64,000 bases of DNA from Myxococcales bacterium (GCA_016717005.1 JADJUF010000008.1:201501-265500), one strand, 5' to 3'; shown: positions 1-11,997, counted from the stretch's first letter. Numbers and translations: made by a program. The notes: generated by a model not told the origin, from the letters alone.

Positions 1-1809
1 GAGCCCGGGCGAGGTCCACAGGGGCGAGCCGTCCACGGGCTGCGCGTCACCCTGGTTGGCCACCGTCGGCAGGCCCAGGCGGTTGCCCGCGTTCTCACCC
101 CAGGCGAACAGTCCGCTGGGGCCCGCCGCCTGGGAGCCGTGGTCGGCGAGCGCGAGCTCGCTCGCGTGCAGCGCGCCGCCGCCATCGGAGACCACGGTCG
201 GGGGGAGGACACCGCCGGCGACCGAGCCGTTGCCGACCCGCCCGTAGGTGGCCTCGCCCCAGCAGCTGACCGTGCCGTCGAGGGCGACCGCGCAGGCGTG
301 CTCGCTGCCGACCGCGACGTCGAGCGCCGGGCCGACGTCGGGCAGCAGCGTGGGCGTCTCGAGCAGCGCCGCGGGGCCAGGCTGGTTCCAGCCGCCGAAG
401 TTCTGGCCCCAGCAATAGACCCGCTGATCCGCCATCGCGATCGCGCAGGTCGCGTCCTTGCCGGTGGCGACCGTGCGCCACACGCCGGGCACCTGGACCC
501 GGACGTGGGCGGTCGCGGTCGTGCCCTGGCCGAGCTGGCCGTCGCTGTTCTTGCCCCAGCAACGGATCGAGCCGTCCACGAGCGCGGCGCAGTGGAACCG
601 CGTGCCCGAGGCCAGGCGCTCGACGCCGGGTGCGCCCTGGACCGGTCCACCGTAGGTGCGCCGGTACGCGAACGAACCGTCCCCGAGCTCGCCGTCGCTG
701 CCGTCACCGAAGCATCGCGTGGTCGTGCCGTCGCTGGCGCACGCGCCGTCGCGCGCTGCGCTGAGCGCCGAGACGCCGCTCAGGCCGCTGGGCAGGGCCG
801 AGACCGGGGCCGGATGGGCGGCGTCGTTGTAGTACCCCCAGCACGAGAGCCCGCTCGTGGTCGTGATCGCGCACGAGTAGGTGTCGCCGATCGCGACCCG
901 CGCGGCCCCGGCGAGCACGGTCACGTCGGTCGGCTCGTCGTTGTCGACGCCGGTGACCGCGCGCCCGAGCATCCCGTTGGCGTTCTCGCCCCAGCAGTAC
1001 ACGGCATGGTCGCTGGCGACCGCGCAGGTGTGGTTGACGCCGCAGGCGACGTCGGTCCAGGTGCGGGATCCGGCGGTCAGCACCTCGGCGGCGGCCGCCC
1101 GCTGGCCGCCGTCGCCGGCGGGGCCGTCGCCGAGCTGGCCGTAGGCGTCCGAGCCCCAGCACATGAGCGCGCCGGCGACGATCGCGCACGAGTGCGCGGC
1201 GCCGGTGCACAGCGCCGTGGCCCCGGTCAGCGCGGCGCCCGCGCCATCTTTGACCTGGCTCGGCGTCGACGACATGCTGACCATCGCGCCGGTCTGGCCC
1301 GACGTGTTCGAGCCGAAGCACCAGACCACGCCGGCGCGGATGCCACAGGTATGGTTCTGGCCCGCCGCGACGTGCTCCCAGTCGGTGGCGCTGCCAACGA
1401 CGATCGGGGTGCCGGTGCGTTTGATCGACAGCGTGACGCCGAGCTGGCCGCGGCGGTTGTCGCCCCAGCACGCGAGCACGCCCGCGCGGATGGCGCAGGC
1501 GTGGCGGTTGCCGGCCGCGAGATCCTCGATCGGCGACGGCGGCATGGCGTCGATCTCGCGGGCGTCGTCGCCCGGCGCGTCGGGATCGCCGGCGTCGGGC
1601 GCGGGCGCGTCGTCGCCGCCGCACGCGAACGTGTCGCCGCCGCCGTGGCAGAAGCCGTCGGATCCGCACGTCAGCGCTGCCGGGCACCCGCTGGCTGGCG
1701 TGCACGCGAGCTGGCACTCGCCCGGATTCGGGCGGTAGCAGCCGGTGGCCATCACGGCGACGGCGAGCGCCAGCGTGGCGAGGGTACGTCCGCGCGCGGC
1801 GCCGGGCAT
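1..1809 (-). CDS. RCC1-repeat lipoprotein, 3' end beyond window
   Basis: The frame is open for 603 codons from ATG 1809 to base 1, so the C-terminus lies outside the window. The N-terminus is a lipoprotein signal ending in a lipobox of type MATGC near residue 24. A Cys-rich stretch follows (about residues 27-65), then an Asp/Pro/Ala linker. The rest is a series of RCC1-type blade repeats with the recurring pattern C-W-G-x-N-x-x-G-Q-L-G and paired cysteines (HxCAI...CWG). RCC1 repeats form a seven-bladed propeller; secreted bacterial versions are common in Myxococcota but their ligands are generally unknown. The protein is probably anchored in the outer membrane or on the cell surface. It is divergent from the kinase gene starting at 1963. 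The family call is secure; the function is not. Confidence 0.85.
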   Translation of the reverse strand, partial: MPGAARGRTLATLALAVAVMATGCYRPNPGECQLACTPASGCPAALTCGSDGFCHGGGDTFACGGDDAPAPDAGDPDAPGDDAREIDAMPPSPIEDLAAGNRHACAIRAGVLACWGDNRRGQLGVTLSIKRTGTPIVVGSATDWEHVAAGQNHTCGIRAGVVWCFGSNTSGQTGAMVSMSSTPSQVKDGAGAALTGATALCTGAAHSCAIVAGALMCWGSDAYGQLGDGPAGDGGQRAAAAEVLTAGSRTWTDVACGVNHTCAVASDHAVYCWGENANGMLGRAVTGVDNDEPTDVTVLAGAARVAIGDTYSCAITTTSGLSCWGYYNDAAHPAPVSALPSGLSGVSALSAARDGACASDGTTTRCFGDGSDGELGDGSFAYRRTYGGPVQGAPGVERLASGTRFHCAALVDGSIRCWGKNSDGQLGQGTTATAHVRVQVPGVWRTVATGKDATCAIAMADQRVYCWGQNFGGWNQPGPAALLETPTLLPDVGPALDVAVGSEHACAVALDGTVSCWGEATYGRVGNGSVAGGVLPPTVVSDGGGALHASELALADHGSQAAGPSGLFAWGENAGNRLGLPTVANQGDAQPVDGSPLWTSPGL

Positions 1810-1962
1810 CGGCTCATCGTGCCACACCGCGCGCGGGCCGACGATCGCGGCGCGGTTCGTTCGCGGGCGGTGATGTAGGCGGGTGTCCGCCAGCGGGTGA
1901 TCGCCGGCGCCGTGCCGAGCGCCGCGACCGCGCGCGTGCTGATCGCGTATGATCACCCGGGC

Positions 1963-3644
<1,682 letters not shown>

Positions 3645-3648
<4 letters not shown>

Positions 3649-4460
3649 GCCACACCCGCTGGATCGTCGCGGCGACGCTGGCGCTGGCGAGCGCCGCGAT
3701 CGCCCAGCCCGCCCCGGGCACACCGGAGGGCCAGGCGCTGGCCGAGCGGCTGTTCGCCACCGGCAAGGCCCACTACGATCTCGGCGAGTACGCCGAGGCT
3801 GCGACGGCGTTCAAGGAGGCCTACCGGCTGACCAGCGAGCCGCTGTTGCTGTTCAACATCGCCCAGGCCGAGCGCAAGCAGGACGACTGCGCCGGCGCGC
3901 TCACCGCGTATCGCAGCTACCTGCGCAACCTCCCCGACGCGCCCAACCGCGCCAAGGTCGAGGAGTTCATCGCCGACGCCGAGGCGTGCGTCGCGCGGAC
4001 GCCCGGCGAGCCGCCACCGCCCGACCGCGCGGGCCCCGGCGGCGCGGGCCCCGGCGGCGCGGGCGGCGGCGGCGCGGGCCCCAACGACGGACTGCCGCTC
4101 GGTCCGCCGAGCGCGGCGGGCGCCAGCGGCGGGCGCACGCTGCGCTACGCCGGGATCGCGTCGGTCGGCGTCGGCGTGGTGGCGCTGGGCGTCGGCGCGT
4201 ACTTCGCGCGTGCGGCCGGCGATCGCGCCGCCGAGCTCGAGGCGTGCGCCGCGCCCTGTGCGGCGGCGACCTGGACGGCGATCGACGCCGACGGCCGCGC
4301 CGCCCAGCGCAACGCGACGATCGGCTTCGTCGCCGGCGGCGTCGGGATCGCCGCCGGCGCCACGCTCTACGTGCTCGGCGTGCGGGCGCACCGCGAGGCG
4401 CCGGTCGCGATCGCCCCGACGGTCGGCGGCGCGACGGTCCAGGCGACCGTTCGCTTCTGA
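3645..4460 (+). CDS. Exported TPR protein with C-terminal membrane segments
   Basis: 271 residues, translationally coupled to the kinase by ATGA. The N-terminus is a signal peptide (hydrophobic run ending ASAAIAQ). Residues 25-100 form tetratricopeptide-type helices, including a GKAHYDLGEYAEAATAFKEA unit typical of myxobacterial TPR proteins. A Gly/Pro/Ala-rich linker follows, then two hydrophobic segments near residues 165-183 and 222-245. A TPR domain attached to the membrane and coupled to a kinase suggests a periplasmic scaffold or a partner of the kinase tail. This role is inferred from context only. Confidence 0.8.
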
Positions 4461-4470
4461 CCCCCGGCCG

Positions 4471-4591
4471 CGCGTCGGTCAGCGCGGGGCAGGGCGCGGC
4501 CGCCCGTCGGTCAGCGTCGGGCGCAACCGGCCGTCGGTGAGCGCGCGTCGGGCGCGGCCCGTCGGTCCGCGGTCAACACGCGTCCGCCCGG

Positions 4592-4611
<20 letters not shown>
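4471..4611. repeat. Degenerate tandem copies of the recQ 3' end
   Basis: Between the TPR gene and recQ, a motif of the form GTCGGTSAGCG followed by GTCGGGCGC recurs around 4471, 4503, 4531 and 4588. The last copy is the true end of recQ (codons for PDAR plus stop). The others look like decayed duplications of that tail downstream of the stop. No gene lies here. Confidence 0.55.
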
Positions 4612-6583
<1,972 letters not shown>

Positions 6584-6759
6584 ATGCCGCAGGGTCGCGC
6601 GGGACTCTGGCCCGCGCAAGCGGGAAAGTGCGCGAATCCCGGAACGACCGGGCCGCGTCACCGTCGACGAACGACCCGCCTGTAAGAGCGCGCACAGTCG
6701 CTGCATCGATCGTGCACCCGAGATGCGTTCACCGTCGGCGGTGAGGCATAGTGAGGCAG

Positions 6760-8052
6760 ATGCGGTGGGTCGCTGTTGCGCACGTGGCACTGCCAGGATT
6801 CCTGGCGTGCGCCGTCCCCGCGTCAGAGTCCTCGGACCACGCCGTGATCGGCGGCCAGCCCAGCGGCGCGGACGCGGTGGTGATGCTCGACCTCGGCGCC
6901 GGGCCGTGCTCGGGCGTGGTGGTCGCGCCGCGGGTCGTGCTGACCGCGGCCCACTGTCTCGGCGTCGGCGGCCAGGTGCAGGTCGGCGCCTCGGCGCCGT
7001 GGCGCCAGACCCTCGAGGTCGTGGCCCAGCACGCCCACCGGGCCTACGTGCCCGGCGAGCTCGCCGACGACCTCGCGCTGGTGCGGCTCGCGGCGCCGGC
7101 CGAGGTCGCGCCGCTGGCGGTGCGCGCCACCGACGCCGCGGCGCTCGCCGAGGTGCAGGTGATCGGCTTCGGCCGGCAGGTCGCCGACCAGCCGGCGTCG
7201 GGCGGCGTGCGCCACGGTGGCCTGGTCGCCGTGGTCGGCCACGACGCCGGGCTCCTGTACACCGCGGCGACCGGGCCCGTGTTCACATGCGCCGGCGACT
7301 CGGGCGGCCCGGCGCTTGATCCCGTCGGCGCGATCGCGGCGCTGGTGGTCGCCGGCGACGCCGGCTGCGCCGGGGCGTCGCGGCTGGCCCGGGTCGACCG
7401 CGCGGGCGCGTGGATCGCCACGGTCATCGCCGCCTGGGACGGGCCGTGCGCGGCCGACGGCGCGTGCGCGACCGGCTGCGCCACCGTCGACCCCGACTGC
7501 GATCCATGCGGCCTCGAGGGCACCTGCGCCCCTGGGTGCGCGGCGCCCGATCTCGACTGTCCGCTCGGCGGCGCGCCGGGCGCGACCTGCGCCGACGACG
7601 GCGCCTGCGAGTCGCGGCTGTGCGCGCCGGCGCCCGACGACGCCACCAGCCAGTTCTGCTCGCAGCCGTGCGGGCCCGAGGCGCCGTGTCCGGCGCCGAT
7701 CAGCGCGTGCGTCGACGGCGGCTGCGTCTACCCCGGACCGACGCCCGGGCGGCTCGGCAGCGCGTGCGTCGACGACGCGGCCTGCCGCAGCGGTCGGTGC
7801 GATCGCGGGCTCGACGTGTGCGCGGTGGCGTGCGGCGGCGACGACGCGTGCCCCGACGGCTACGCCTGCGCGACGACCGGCAGCGGCCCGCTGTGCCGGC
7901 CGAGCTCGGGTGGCTGCGGCGCCGGGCCCGACGGCGGGCTGGGCGCGCTGGCGCTGGTCGGGATCGCGCTGGCGCTCAGCGGACGGCGAGCCAGCGGGGC
8001 AGGAGGGCGGCGGCGCCGATCGCCGCCAGCACCGCCACGCCGCCGTGGATGA
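6760..8052 (+). CDS. Secreted trypsin-like serine protease with Cys-rich region and MYXO-CTERM-like tail
   Basis: About 430 residues; start ATG 6760 (GTG 6751 is in frame three codons earlier). An N-terminal hydrophobic signal is followed by an S1 peptidase domain with the full triad: His in TAAHC, Asp in DDLALVRL, Ser in CAGDSGGP. Residues about 230-390 are Cys-rich, in the style of Myxococcota EGF-like or disulfide-rich spacers. The C-terminus has GGCGAGPDGG, a hydrophobic stretch and Arg residues, the layout of a MYXO-CTERM sorting signal. Translation continues about 20 Arg/Pro-rich residues past that, so the last 77 bases overlap the end of the opposite-strand NrsF-like gene. Such proteases usually act at or outside the cell surface. 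Confidence 0.85.
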   Translation: MRWVAVAHVALPGFLACAVPASESSDHAVIGGQPSGADAVVMLDLGAGPCSGVVVAPRVVLTAAHCLGVGGQVQVGASAPWRQTLEVVAQHAHRAYVPGELADDLALVRLAAPAEVAPLAVRATDAAALAEVQVIGFGRQVADQPASGGVRHGGLVAVVGHDAGLLYTAATGPVFTCAGDSGGPALDPVGAIAALVVAGDAGCAGASRLARVDRAGAWIATVIAAWDGPCAADGACATGCATVDPDCDPCGLEGTCAPGCAAPDLDCPLGGAPGATCADDGACESRLCAPAPDDATSQFCSQPCGPEAPCPAPISACVDGGCVYPGPTPGRLGSACVDDAACRSGRCDRGLDVCAVACGGDDACPDGYACATTGSGPLCRPSSGGCGAGPDGGLGALALVGIALALSGRRASGAGGRRRRSPPAPPRRRG

Positions 8053-8662
8053 CGCCCACGTGCAGCGCGTCGGCGATCGGGCAGTGCAGGTGCAGCATGA
8101 AGCCGCCGATCGCGCCCGCGGCGGCGCCGATCGCCGCGGCGGTGAGGCGGGTCGCGGTCGGCGCCGCGCCCCGGAGCGCCAGGGCCATCAGGGCGATCGG
8201 CACCAGGGCGGTCGCGAGGCCGGTCGACAGGCACCCGGCCCAGGACGCCAGCCCGCGGTGCAGGCTCGACGGCCCGCTCCGCGCCAGCGCCAGGCCGGCG
8301 ACGATGAACCCGGCGGTGGCGACGGCGGCGATCGCCGTGGCCGGCACCCAGCGCGGCATCATCGCGCGCCGGCCGGGGACCACGACCAGCACCGTCGGGA
8401 CCACGAACCCGATGAGCCAGGCGGCCAGGTAGGCGTAGAGCCAGGTGCGGGGCAGCTCGTCGAGGTCCCGGCGCACCGTCAAGAGGCCGACCATCGCCAC
8501 CGCCCAGCCCAGCGAGGCCAGCACGACCACGGCGGCCTGGCGGGCCGGGCGTCGGGGCCGGACCGGGGCGAGGTGGTCCAGCTCGGCCGCGAGCTCGGCC
8601 GGCAGCGGCGGCGGGGCGCCGCCCAGGTCGAGCCCGTCGAGGGGTTCGCGCGGGTCGTTCAC
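7976..8662 (-). CDS. NrsF-type (DUF1109) membrane anti-sigma factor
   Basis: 228 residues with six hydrophobic segments after a Pro-rich cytoplasmic N-terminus. The conserved signature near the C-terminus (HLHCPIADALHVGVIHGG) matches the DUF1109/NrsF family, which hold ECF sigma factors of the SigF type at the inner membrane (described in Caulobacter). The start overlaps the stop of the preceding sigma factor gene by four bases (ATGA), which supports a sigma/anti-sigma pair. Family assignment is by pattern recognition and should be fairly safe. Confidence 0.8.
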   Translation of the reverse strand: MNDPREPLDGLDLGGAPPPLPAELAAELDHLAPVRPRRPARQAAVVVLASLGWAVAMVGLLTVRRDLDELPRTWLYAYLAAWLIGFVVPTVLVVVPGRRAMMPRWVPATAIAAVATAGFIVAGLALARSGPSSLHRGLASWAGCLSTGLATALVPIALMALALRGAAPTATRLTAAAIGAAAGAIGGFMLHLHCPIADALHVGVIHGGVAVLAAIGAAALLPRWLAVR

Positions 8663-9216
8663 GAGGCACCTCGCAAGATCCGGCGCAGGGCCTCGTAGCC
8701 GCGGTGGGCCCGCACCTTCATGGCGCCGGGCGTGGTCCCGGCGATGGCCGCGGCCTCGGCCACCGATCGGCCGTCGAGCTTGGTCAGCACCACCGCCTGG
8801 CGCTGGGCCTCCGGCAGCTGCGCCAGGGCCGCTAGCGCCGCCCGGGTCACCTCGGGATCGGCCTCGGTCCGCTCGGCCGCCACGGTCGCGGCCTCGCCGG
8901 TGATGGCCGCGGCGGTCTCGGGCACCTCGCCGTCGTCGGTGGGCACCGCGGCGCGCTTGCGGCGCCGGACCTCGTCGAGGAAGGTCCGGTGGGCGATGGC
9001 GTAGATCCAGGGCAGGGGATCGGCGCCCCGGACGTAGGCGGCGCGGGCCCGGTGCACCTTCAGGAAGGTCGCCTGGAGGACGTCCTCGGCGACCGCGCGG
9101 CTGCGGGCCATGCCCGTCAGGTAGGCCAGGAGCCGGGGCGCGACCTCGCGGTGGAGGGCGCGGAATGCGTCGGCGTCGCCATCGCAGTAGCGGGTCATGA
9201 GGTCGGCGGCCGTCAT
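8659..9216 (-). CDS. ECF RNA polymerase sigma factor
   Basis: 185 residues. Region 2 is clear (AFRALHREVAPRLLAYL ... VAEDVLQATFLKVHRAR) with an aromatic DNA-melting segment (PLPWIYAIAHRTFLDEVRR). Region 4 is an HTH (LPEAQRQAVVLTKLDGRSVA ... GTTPGAMKVRAHRGYEALR). It is the first gene of a two-gene operon with the NrsF-type regulator. A promoter of ECF type stands just upstream at 9233-9262, so the factor probably drives its own transcription. The stress sensed is unknown; NrsF-controlled factors elsewhere respond to oxidative or metal stress. Confidence 0.92.
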   Translation of the reverse strand: MTAADLMTRYCDGDADAFRALHREVAPRLLAYLTGMARSRAVAEDVLQATFLKVHRARAAYVRGADPLPWIYAIAHRTFLDEVRRRKRAAVPTDDGEVPETAAAITGEAATVAAERTEADPEVTRAALAALAQLPEAQRQAVVLTKLDGRSVAEAAAIAGTTPGAMKVRAHRGYEALRRILRGAS

Positions 9217-9232
9217 CTCGTTCGGCCGCAGA

Positions 9233-9262
9233 CTATACGCGGTTGCAGCTCGGGCGGTTACA
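9233..9262 (-). promoter_or_regulatory. ECF-type autoregulatory promoter of the sigma/NrsF operon
   Basis: Read on the minus strand: TGTAACC (9256-9262), 16-base spacer, CGTATAG (9233-9239), then the sigma factor start codon 17 bases on. A GTAAC-type -35 and CGTA-type -10 at this spacing are typical of ECF promoters, and autoregulation is usual. This is seen in the sequence; activity is inferred. Confidence 0.6.
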
Positions 9263-9266
9263 GGGC

Positions 9267-9294
9267 TTGACCCCGGCTGCGACTTGACTAGACT
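9267..9294 (+). promoter_or_regulatory. Housekeeping-type promoter for the small basic protein gene
   Basis: TTGACC (9267-9272), 16-base spacer, TAGACT (9289-9294). The same -35/-10 form with the same spacing occurs before the gene at 11722. Transcription would start near 9300, about 30 bases before the GTG at 9330. It lies back to back with the ECF promoter. Confidence 0.6.
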
Positions 9295-9329
9295 CCGCCC
9301 TCCGAACTGGACCGCAAACGAGGTTGCCC

Positions 9330-9494
9330 GTGGCTGCTGGACGCTCGAAAAGTAAGCTCAAGAACCGCCCCAAGTACAAGCGCGATCGCTCGCTCACGGG
9401 TCGCAAGATCAAGGCGAAGAAGGCCGCCGCGAAGAAGCGGGGCCTCGGCCGCAACCGCAAGCGTCGCAAGGCGCGCGGCTCGCGCGCCAAGTAG
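9330..9494 (+). CDS. 54-residue Lys/Arg-rich basic protein
   Basis: A small frame from GTG 9330 to TAG 9494 with a GAGG ribosome site six bases upstream and a good promoter at 9267-9294. Nearly half the residues are Lys or Arg, with Gly, Ala and Ser making up most of the rest and no acidic run, Trp or Cys. It could bind nucleic acid (nucleoid- or ribosome-associated) in the way of H1-like or small ribosomal proteins, but it does not match any family I recognise. The overlapping minus-strand frame is a shadow. The strong promoter, the RBS and the clean stop before a hairpin repeat argue that it is real. Confidence 0.7.
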   Translation: MAAGRSKSKLKNRPKYKRDRSLTGRKIKAKKAAAKKRGLGRNRKRRKARGSRAK

Positions 9495-9520
9495 CGCCGG
9501 TCGCGCTTCGTCGCGCTGGG

Positions 9521-9606
9521 CACCCGGTCGTCCGCGTCGCTCAGCGGACGACCAGCGCCCAGGCACCCGGTCGTCCGCGTCGCTCAGCGGACGACCAGCG
9601 CCCAGG
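9521..9606. repeat. Exact 43-bp tandem duplication carrying a hairpin and the yhhN stop codon
   Basis: Two identical 43-bp copies (9521-9563 and 9564-9606). Each contains a perfect 10-bp stem GGTCGTCCGC / GCGGACGACC around an 8-base loop (9526-9553 and 9569-9596). In the second copy the loop contains the yhhN stop codon and the 3' arm codes its last residues. The hairpins sit between two convergent genes and may act as a bidirectional terminator, although no T-run follows. Confidence 0.85.
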
Positions 9607-10270
9607 CGAACAGCAGCTGGGCGCCGTAGTACACGGGCAGGCCCAGGGTGCGATTCAATGGATCGCGCCCGATGAACTTCTCGCGCGCGACCGCCAGGTC
9701 CGAGGCGAAGAACGCCGCCGCGCCCGCGGTCAGCAGGTGCCGCGCGGTCGGGATCGCCACGCGCTCGCCGTCGACCAGGGTCGCGGCCAGCCCGCCGATC
9801 AGCATCGCGGTGATCACCGCGACGTAGCCGATCACCGGGATCCGCATCGGGCCGAGCCGCGGCCACAGCCAGCGCAGGATCACGCCCGCGGCGACGACCG
9901 CCGCCGGCGCCGCGCCGATCATCGCGCCGTCGAGCCAGTGGCCGGGCGCGGTCACCCGGGCCAGCCCGACGACGTAGGCGACGTGGCCGAGCAGGAACGC
10001 CACCAGCCCGGCCAGGAACCCGCGGTCGCTCTCGAACATGAGCGCGACGTCGCCGAGCGCGCCGAACCCGAGGCCGACGACGATCCAGACCGCGAGCGTG
10101 CGGTCGCCGCCGTCGGCGAAGGCGCCGCCGACCAGCGGCAGCGCGACGAACGCGGCCGAGGCCAGCGGCTTCCACAGGAACCGCCGGCGCCGATCGCCGG
10201 CGCGCTCGGCCGCCACCAGCAGCGCCACCGCCAGCGCGCACGCCGCGGTCGCGACGATCGCGGCGGTCAT
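9584..10270 (-). CDS. YhhN/TMEM86 family membrane protein (lysoplasmalogenase-like)
   Basis: 228 residues from ATG 10270. About eight hydrophobic helices fill the protein, with family features such as KPLASAAFV near residue 35, an LGDVALMF motif near 80, and a C-terminal YYGAQLLFAWALV. The YhhN/TMEM86 family includes lysoplasmalogenases that hydrolyse the vinyl ether bond of lysoplasmalogens; bacterial members vary. Myxobacteria make ether lipids and plasmalogens, so the activity would fit, but that is inference. The start overlaps the stop of the preceding gene by four bases. Confidence 0.8.
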   Translation of the reverse strand: MTAAIVATAACALAVALLVAAERAGDRRRRFLWKPLASAAFVALPLVGGAFADGGDRTLAVWIVVGLGFGALGDVALMFESDRGFLAGLVAFLLGHVAYVVGLARVTAPGHWLDGAMIGAAPAAVVAAGVILRWLWPRLGPMRIPVIGYVAVITAMLIGGLAATLVDGERVAIPTARHLLTAGAAAFFASDLAVAREKFIGRDPLNRTLGLPVYYGAQLLFAWALVVR

Positions 10271-11568
10271 CGCGCCTCCGGGATCCAGCCGCGCAGCGCG
10301 GCCGCGACCAGGTCGAGGCGATCCTGGCCCCAGAACGCCAGCGGCCCGGCGGCGCTGTGCACGATCGTCGTCGGCGCGCCGAACACGCCCGCGGCCGTCG
10401 CCGCCGCCGTCGACGCGATCAGCGCCTGCTTCACCGCCGGCTCGCTGGTGCGATCGACCAGCGCCGGATCGAGCCCGACCTCGGCCGCCAGCGCGCGCAG
10501 CTCGTCGGCGCCGCCGACGTCGCGGTCCTCGACCCAGGCAGCCCGGAACAGCCGCGCCACCAGCGCCGGGGTGCGGTCGCCGGCGAGCAGCGTCAGCCGC
10601 AGCGGCGCGACGGTGCGCAGCGGGAACCGGCTCGAGAACCGGAAGTCGACGCCCCACCAGCGGGCCCAGCGATCGAGCTCGCGCGCGACGTAGCGGCGCT
10701 TGGGCTCGGGCATCTGCAAGAGCGGCACGTCGGCGGTGCCGAGCTCGCGGAACAGCGCCCCCAGGAGCATCGGCCGGTAGCGCACGGTGGCGCCGGCCGC
10801 GGCGGCGACCCGCTCGATCTGGGTGGCGCCGAGGTACGCGAACGGCGACGAGTAGTCGAACCAGAAGTCCAGCGCCGGCGCGGCCGCCGCCGGTGGCGCC
10901 GCGCTGGCGGGATCGGCCGGCACCTGCCGCGGCGGCGGCCCGCCGTCGGGAGCCCAGCCGTCGAGGACCGCGGTCAGCCAGTGCAGGCGATCCTGGCCCC
11001 ACAGCAAGATCGGCGGCGCGTCGCCGCGGCGCACGACCATCGCCGGCGCGCCGAAGATCCCCAGGGCCACCGCGCGATCGGTGCGGGCCCGCAGCTCGTC
11101 CTTGCGCGCGTCGCTGTCGGCGGCGATCAGCGCCGCGGCGACGACGTCGGCGTCGAGCCCCGCGCCGGTGAGCGCGCCGCCCAGCGCGGCCGCGTCGGTG
11201 ACGTCGACGCCGTCGACCCAGTACGCGGCGTAGAGCGCGTGCATCGCCGCCGGCCAGGTCGCGGGCGGGAGCGCCAGCATCGTCCGCAGCGCCCGCACCG
11301 TCCGCTGCGGGTGGCGCGGCGGCACGTGCAGCGGCACGCCGCGGCGCTCGGCCCAGCGCGCCATGTCCCGGGCGTTGGCCAGGGCCTTGGCCGGCGCCAG
11401 GGTCGGCATCGGCCCGTCCCCGGCCCCGATCGAGCGGAACACGCCCCCGAGCAGCATCGGCGCCAGCTCGAGCCGGACGCCGGGCCGCGCGCAGACGGCC
11501 TCGATCGCGCGCGACGCCAGGTAGGCGTACGGGCACGAGAAGTCGAACCAGAACTCGACGGTGATCAC
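10267..11568 (-). CDS. Tandem HCCA-isomerase / DsbA-like fusion protein
   Basis: 433 residues from GTG 11568. Two copies of the kappa-GST/DsbA-like fold are fused. The first starts FWFDFSCPYAYLASRAIE near residue 6, the second FWFDYSSPFAYLGATQIE near residue 230. Both carry the later LLGxxFR, PxxPxR and GxFGAPxxxV elements and end with the WGQDRL motif. The family includes 2-hydroxychromene-2-carboxylate isomerase, a glutathione-dependent enzyme of naphthalene breakdown, normally a single domain of about 200 residues. The first copy has Cys where the second has the usual Ser. The gene is coupled to yhhN by ATGA. The substrate is unknown. Confidence 0.8.
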   Translation of the reverse strand: MITVEFWFDFSCPYAYLASRAIEAVCARPGVRLELAPMLLGGVFRSIGAGDGPMPTLAPAKALANARDMARWAERRGVPLHVPPRHPQRTVRALRTMLALPPATWPAAMHALYAAYWVDGVDVTDAAALGGALTGAGLDADVVAAALIAADSDARKDELRARTDRAVALGIFGAPAMVVRRGDAPPILLWGQDRLHWLTAVLDGWAPDGGPPPRQVPADPASAAPPAAAAPALDFWFDYSSPFAYLGATQIERVAAAAGATVRYRPMLLGALFRELGTADVPLLQMPEPKRRYVARELDRWARWWGVDFRFSSRFPLRTVAPLRLTLLAGDRTPALVARLFRAAWVEDRDVGGADELRALAAEVGLDPALVDRTSEPAVKQALIASTAAATAAGVFGAPTTIVHSAAGPLAFWGQDRLDLVAAALRGWIPEAR

Positions 11569-11665
11569 CCGCCGACGATCGCAAATGCTGCGCGCCCGCG
11601 ATACCCGCGGTCGACCGAGATCGCGACGGCGGCGCCGTGCCCCGTCGGGACCGCGCCGAACTGTT

Positions 11666-11693
11666 TTGACAGCGCCCCCGGTGGGGTTAGACT
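11666..11693 (+). promoter_or_regulatory. Sigma-70-type promoter
   Basis: TTGACA (11666-11671), 16-base spacer, TAGACT (11688-11693), about 29 bases before the ATG at 11722. This is the best match to a housekeeping promoter in the window and shares the TAGACT hexamer with the promoter at 9267. Confidence 0.65.
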
Positions 11694-11721
11694 CTCGCAG
11701 TGTCCGCCACGCGGACGGCCC

Positions 11722-11997
11722 ATGGCAAAGCTGATCGAAGGATTCAAGGACGGCCGACCCGAGCTCGGACGCCGCACGTTCCTGGTCCCCGAGAACCACG
11801 CCGAGGTCCTCGCGCTGCTCTATCACGAGCGCACCGGCATCGTCGGCGGCCTGCCGGTGGGGCCGGTGACCACCGATCCGTGCGGCGCCCACGGCATCCG
11901 CATGTACCCCGATCAAGATCCGGCGATCCTCGAAGAGACCCGCCGCTACTTCGAGAAGCTGTCCGAGCGGTTCTCGAACGATCTCGCCAAGGCGTGA
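11722..11997 (+). CDS. Small hypothetical protein (91 residues)
   Basis: ATG 11722 to TGA 11997, preceded by a strong promoter. The protein is mixed and soluble, with one central turn-rich stretch (VGGLPVGPVTTDPCGAHG) and a charged C-terminal helix (EETRRYFEKLSERFSNDL). It has no signal peptide or membrane segment. I do not recognise the family. Codon use matches its neighbours and it stands alone between a divergent gene and a lipoprotein gene. Confidence 0.7.
   Translation: MAKLIEGFKDGRPELGRRTFLVPENHAEVLALLYHERTGIVGGLPVGPVTTDPCGAHGIRMYPDQDPAILEETRRYFEKLSERFSNDLAKA

Noticed and set aside
6584..6790. 69-residue N-terminal extension of RecQ
   Set aside because: Overlaps the divergent protease gene start and lacks protein-like composition; the family begins near residue 60 of the shorter form.
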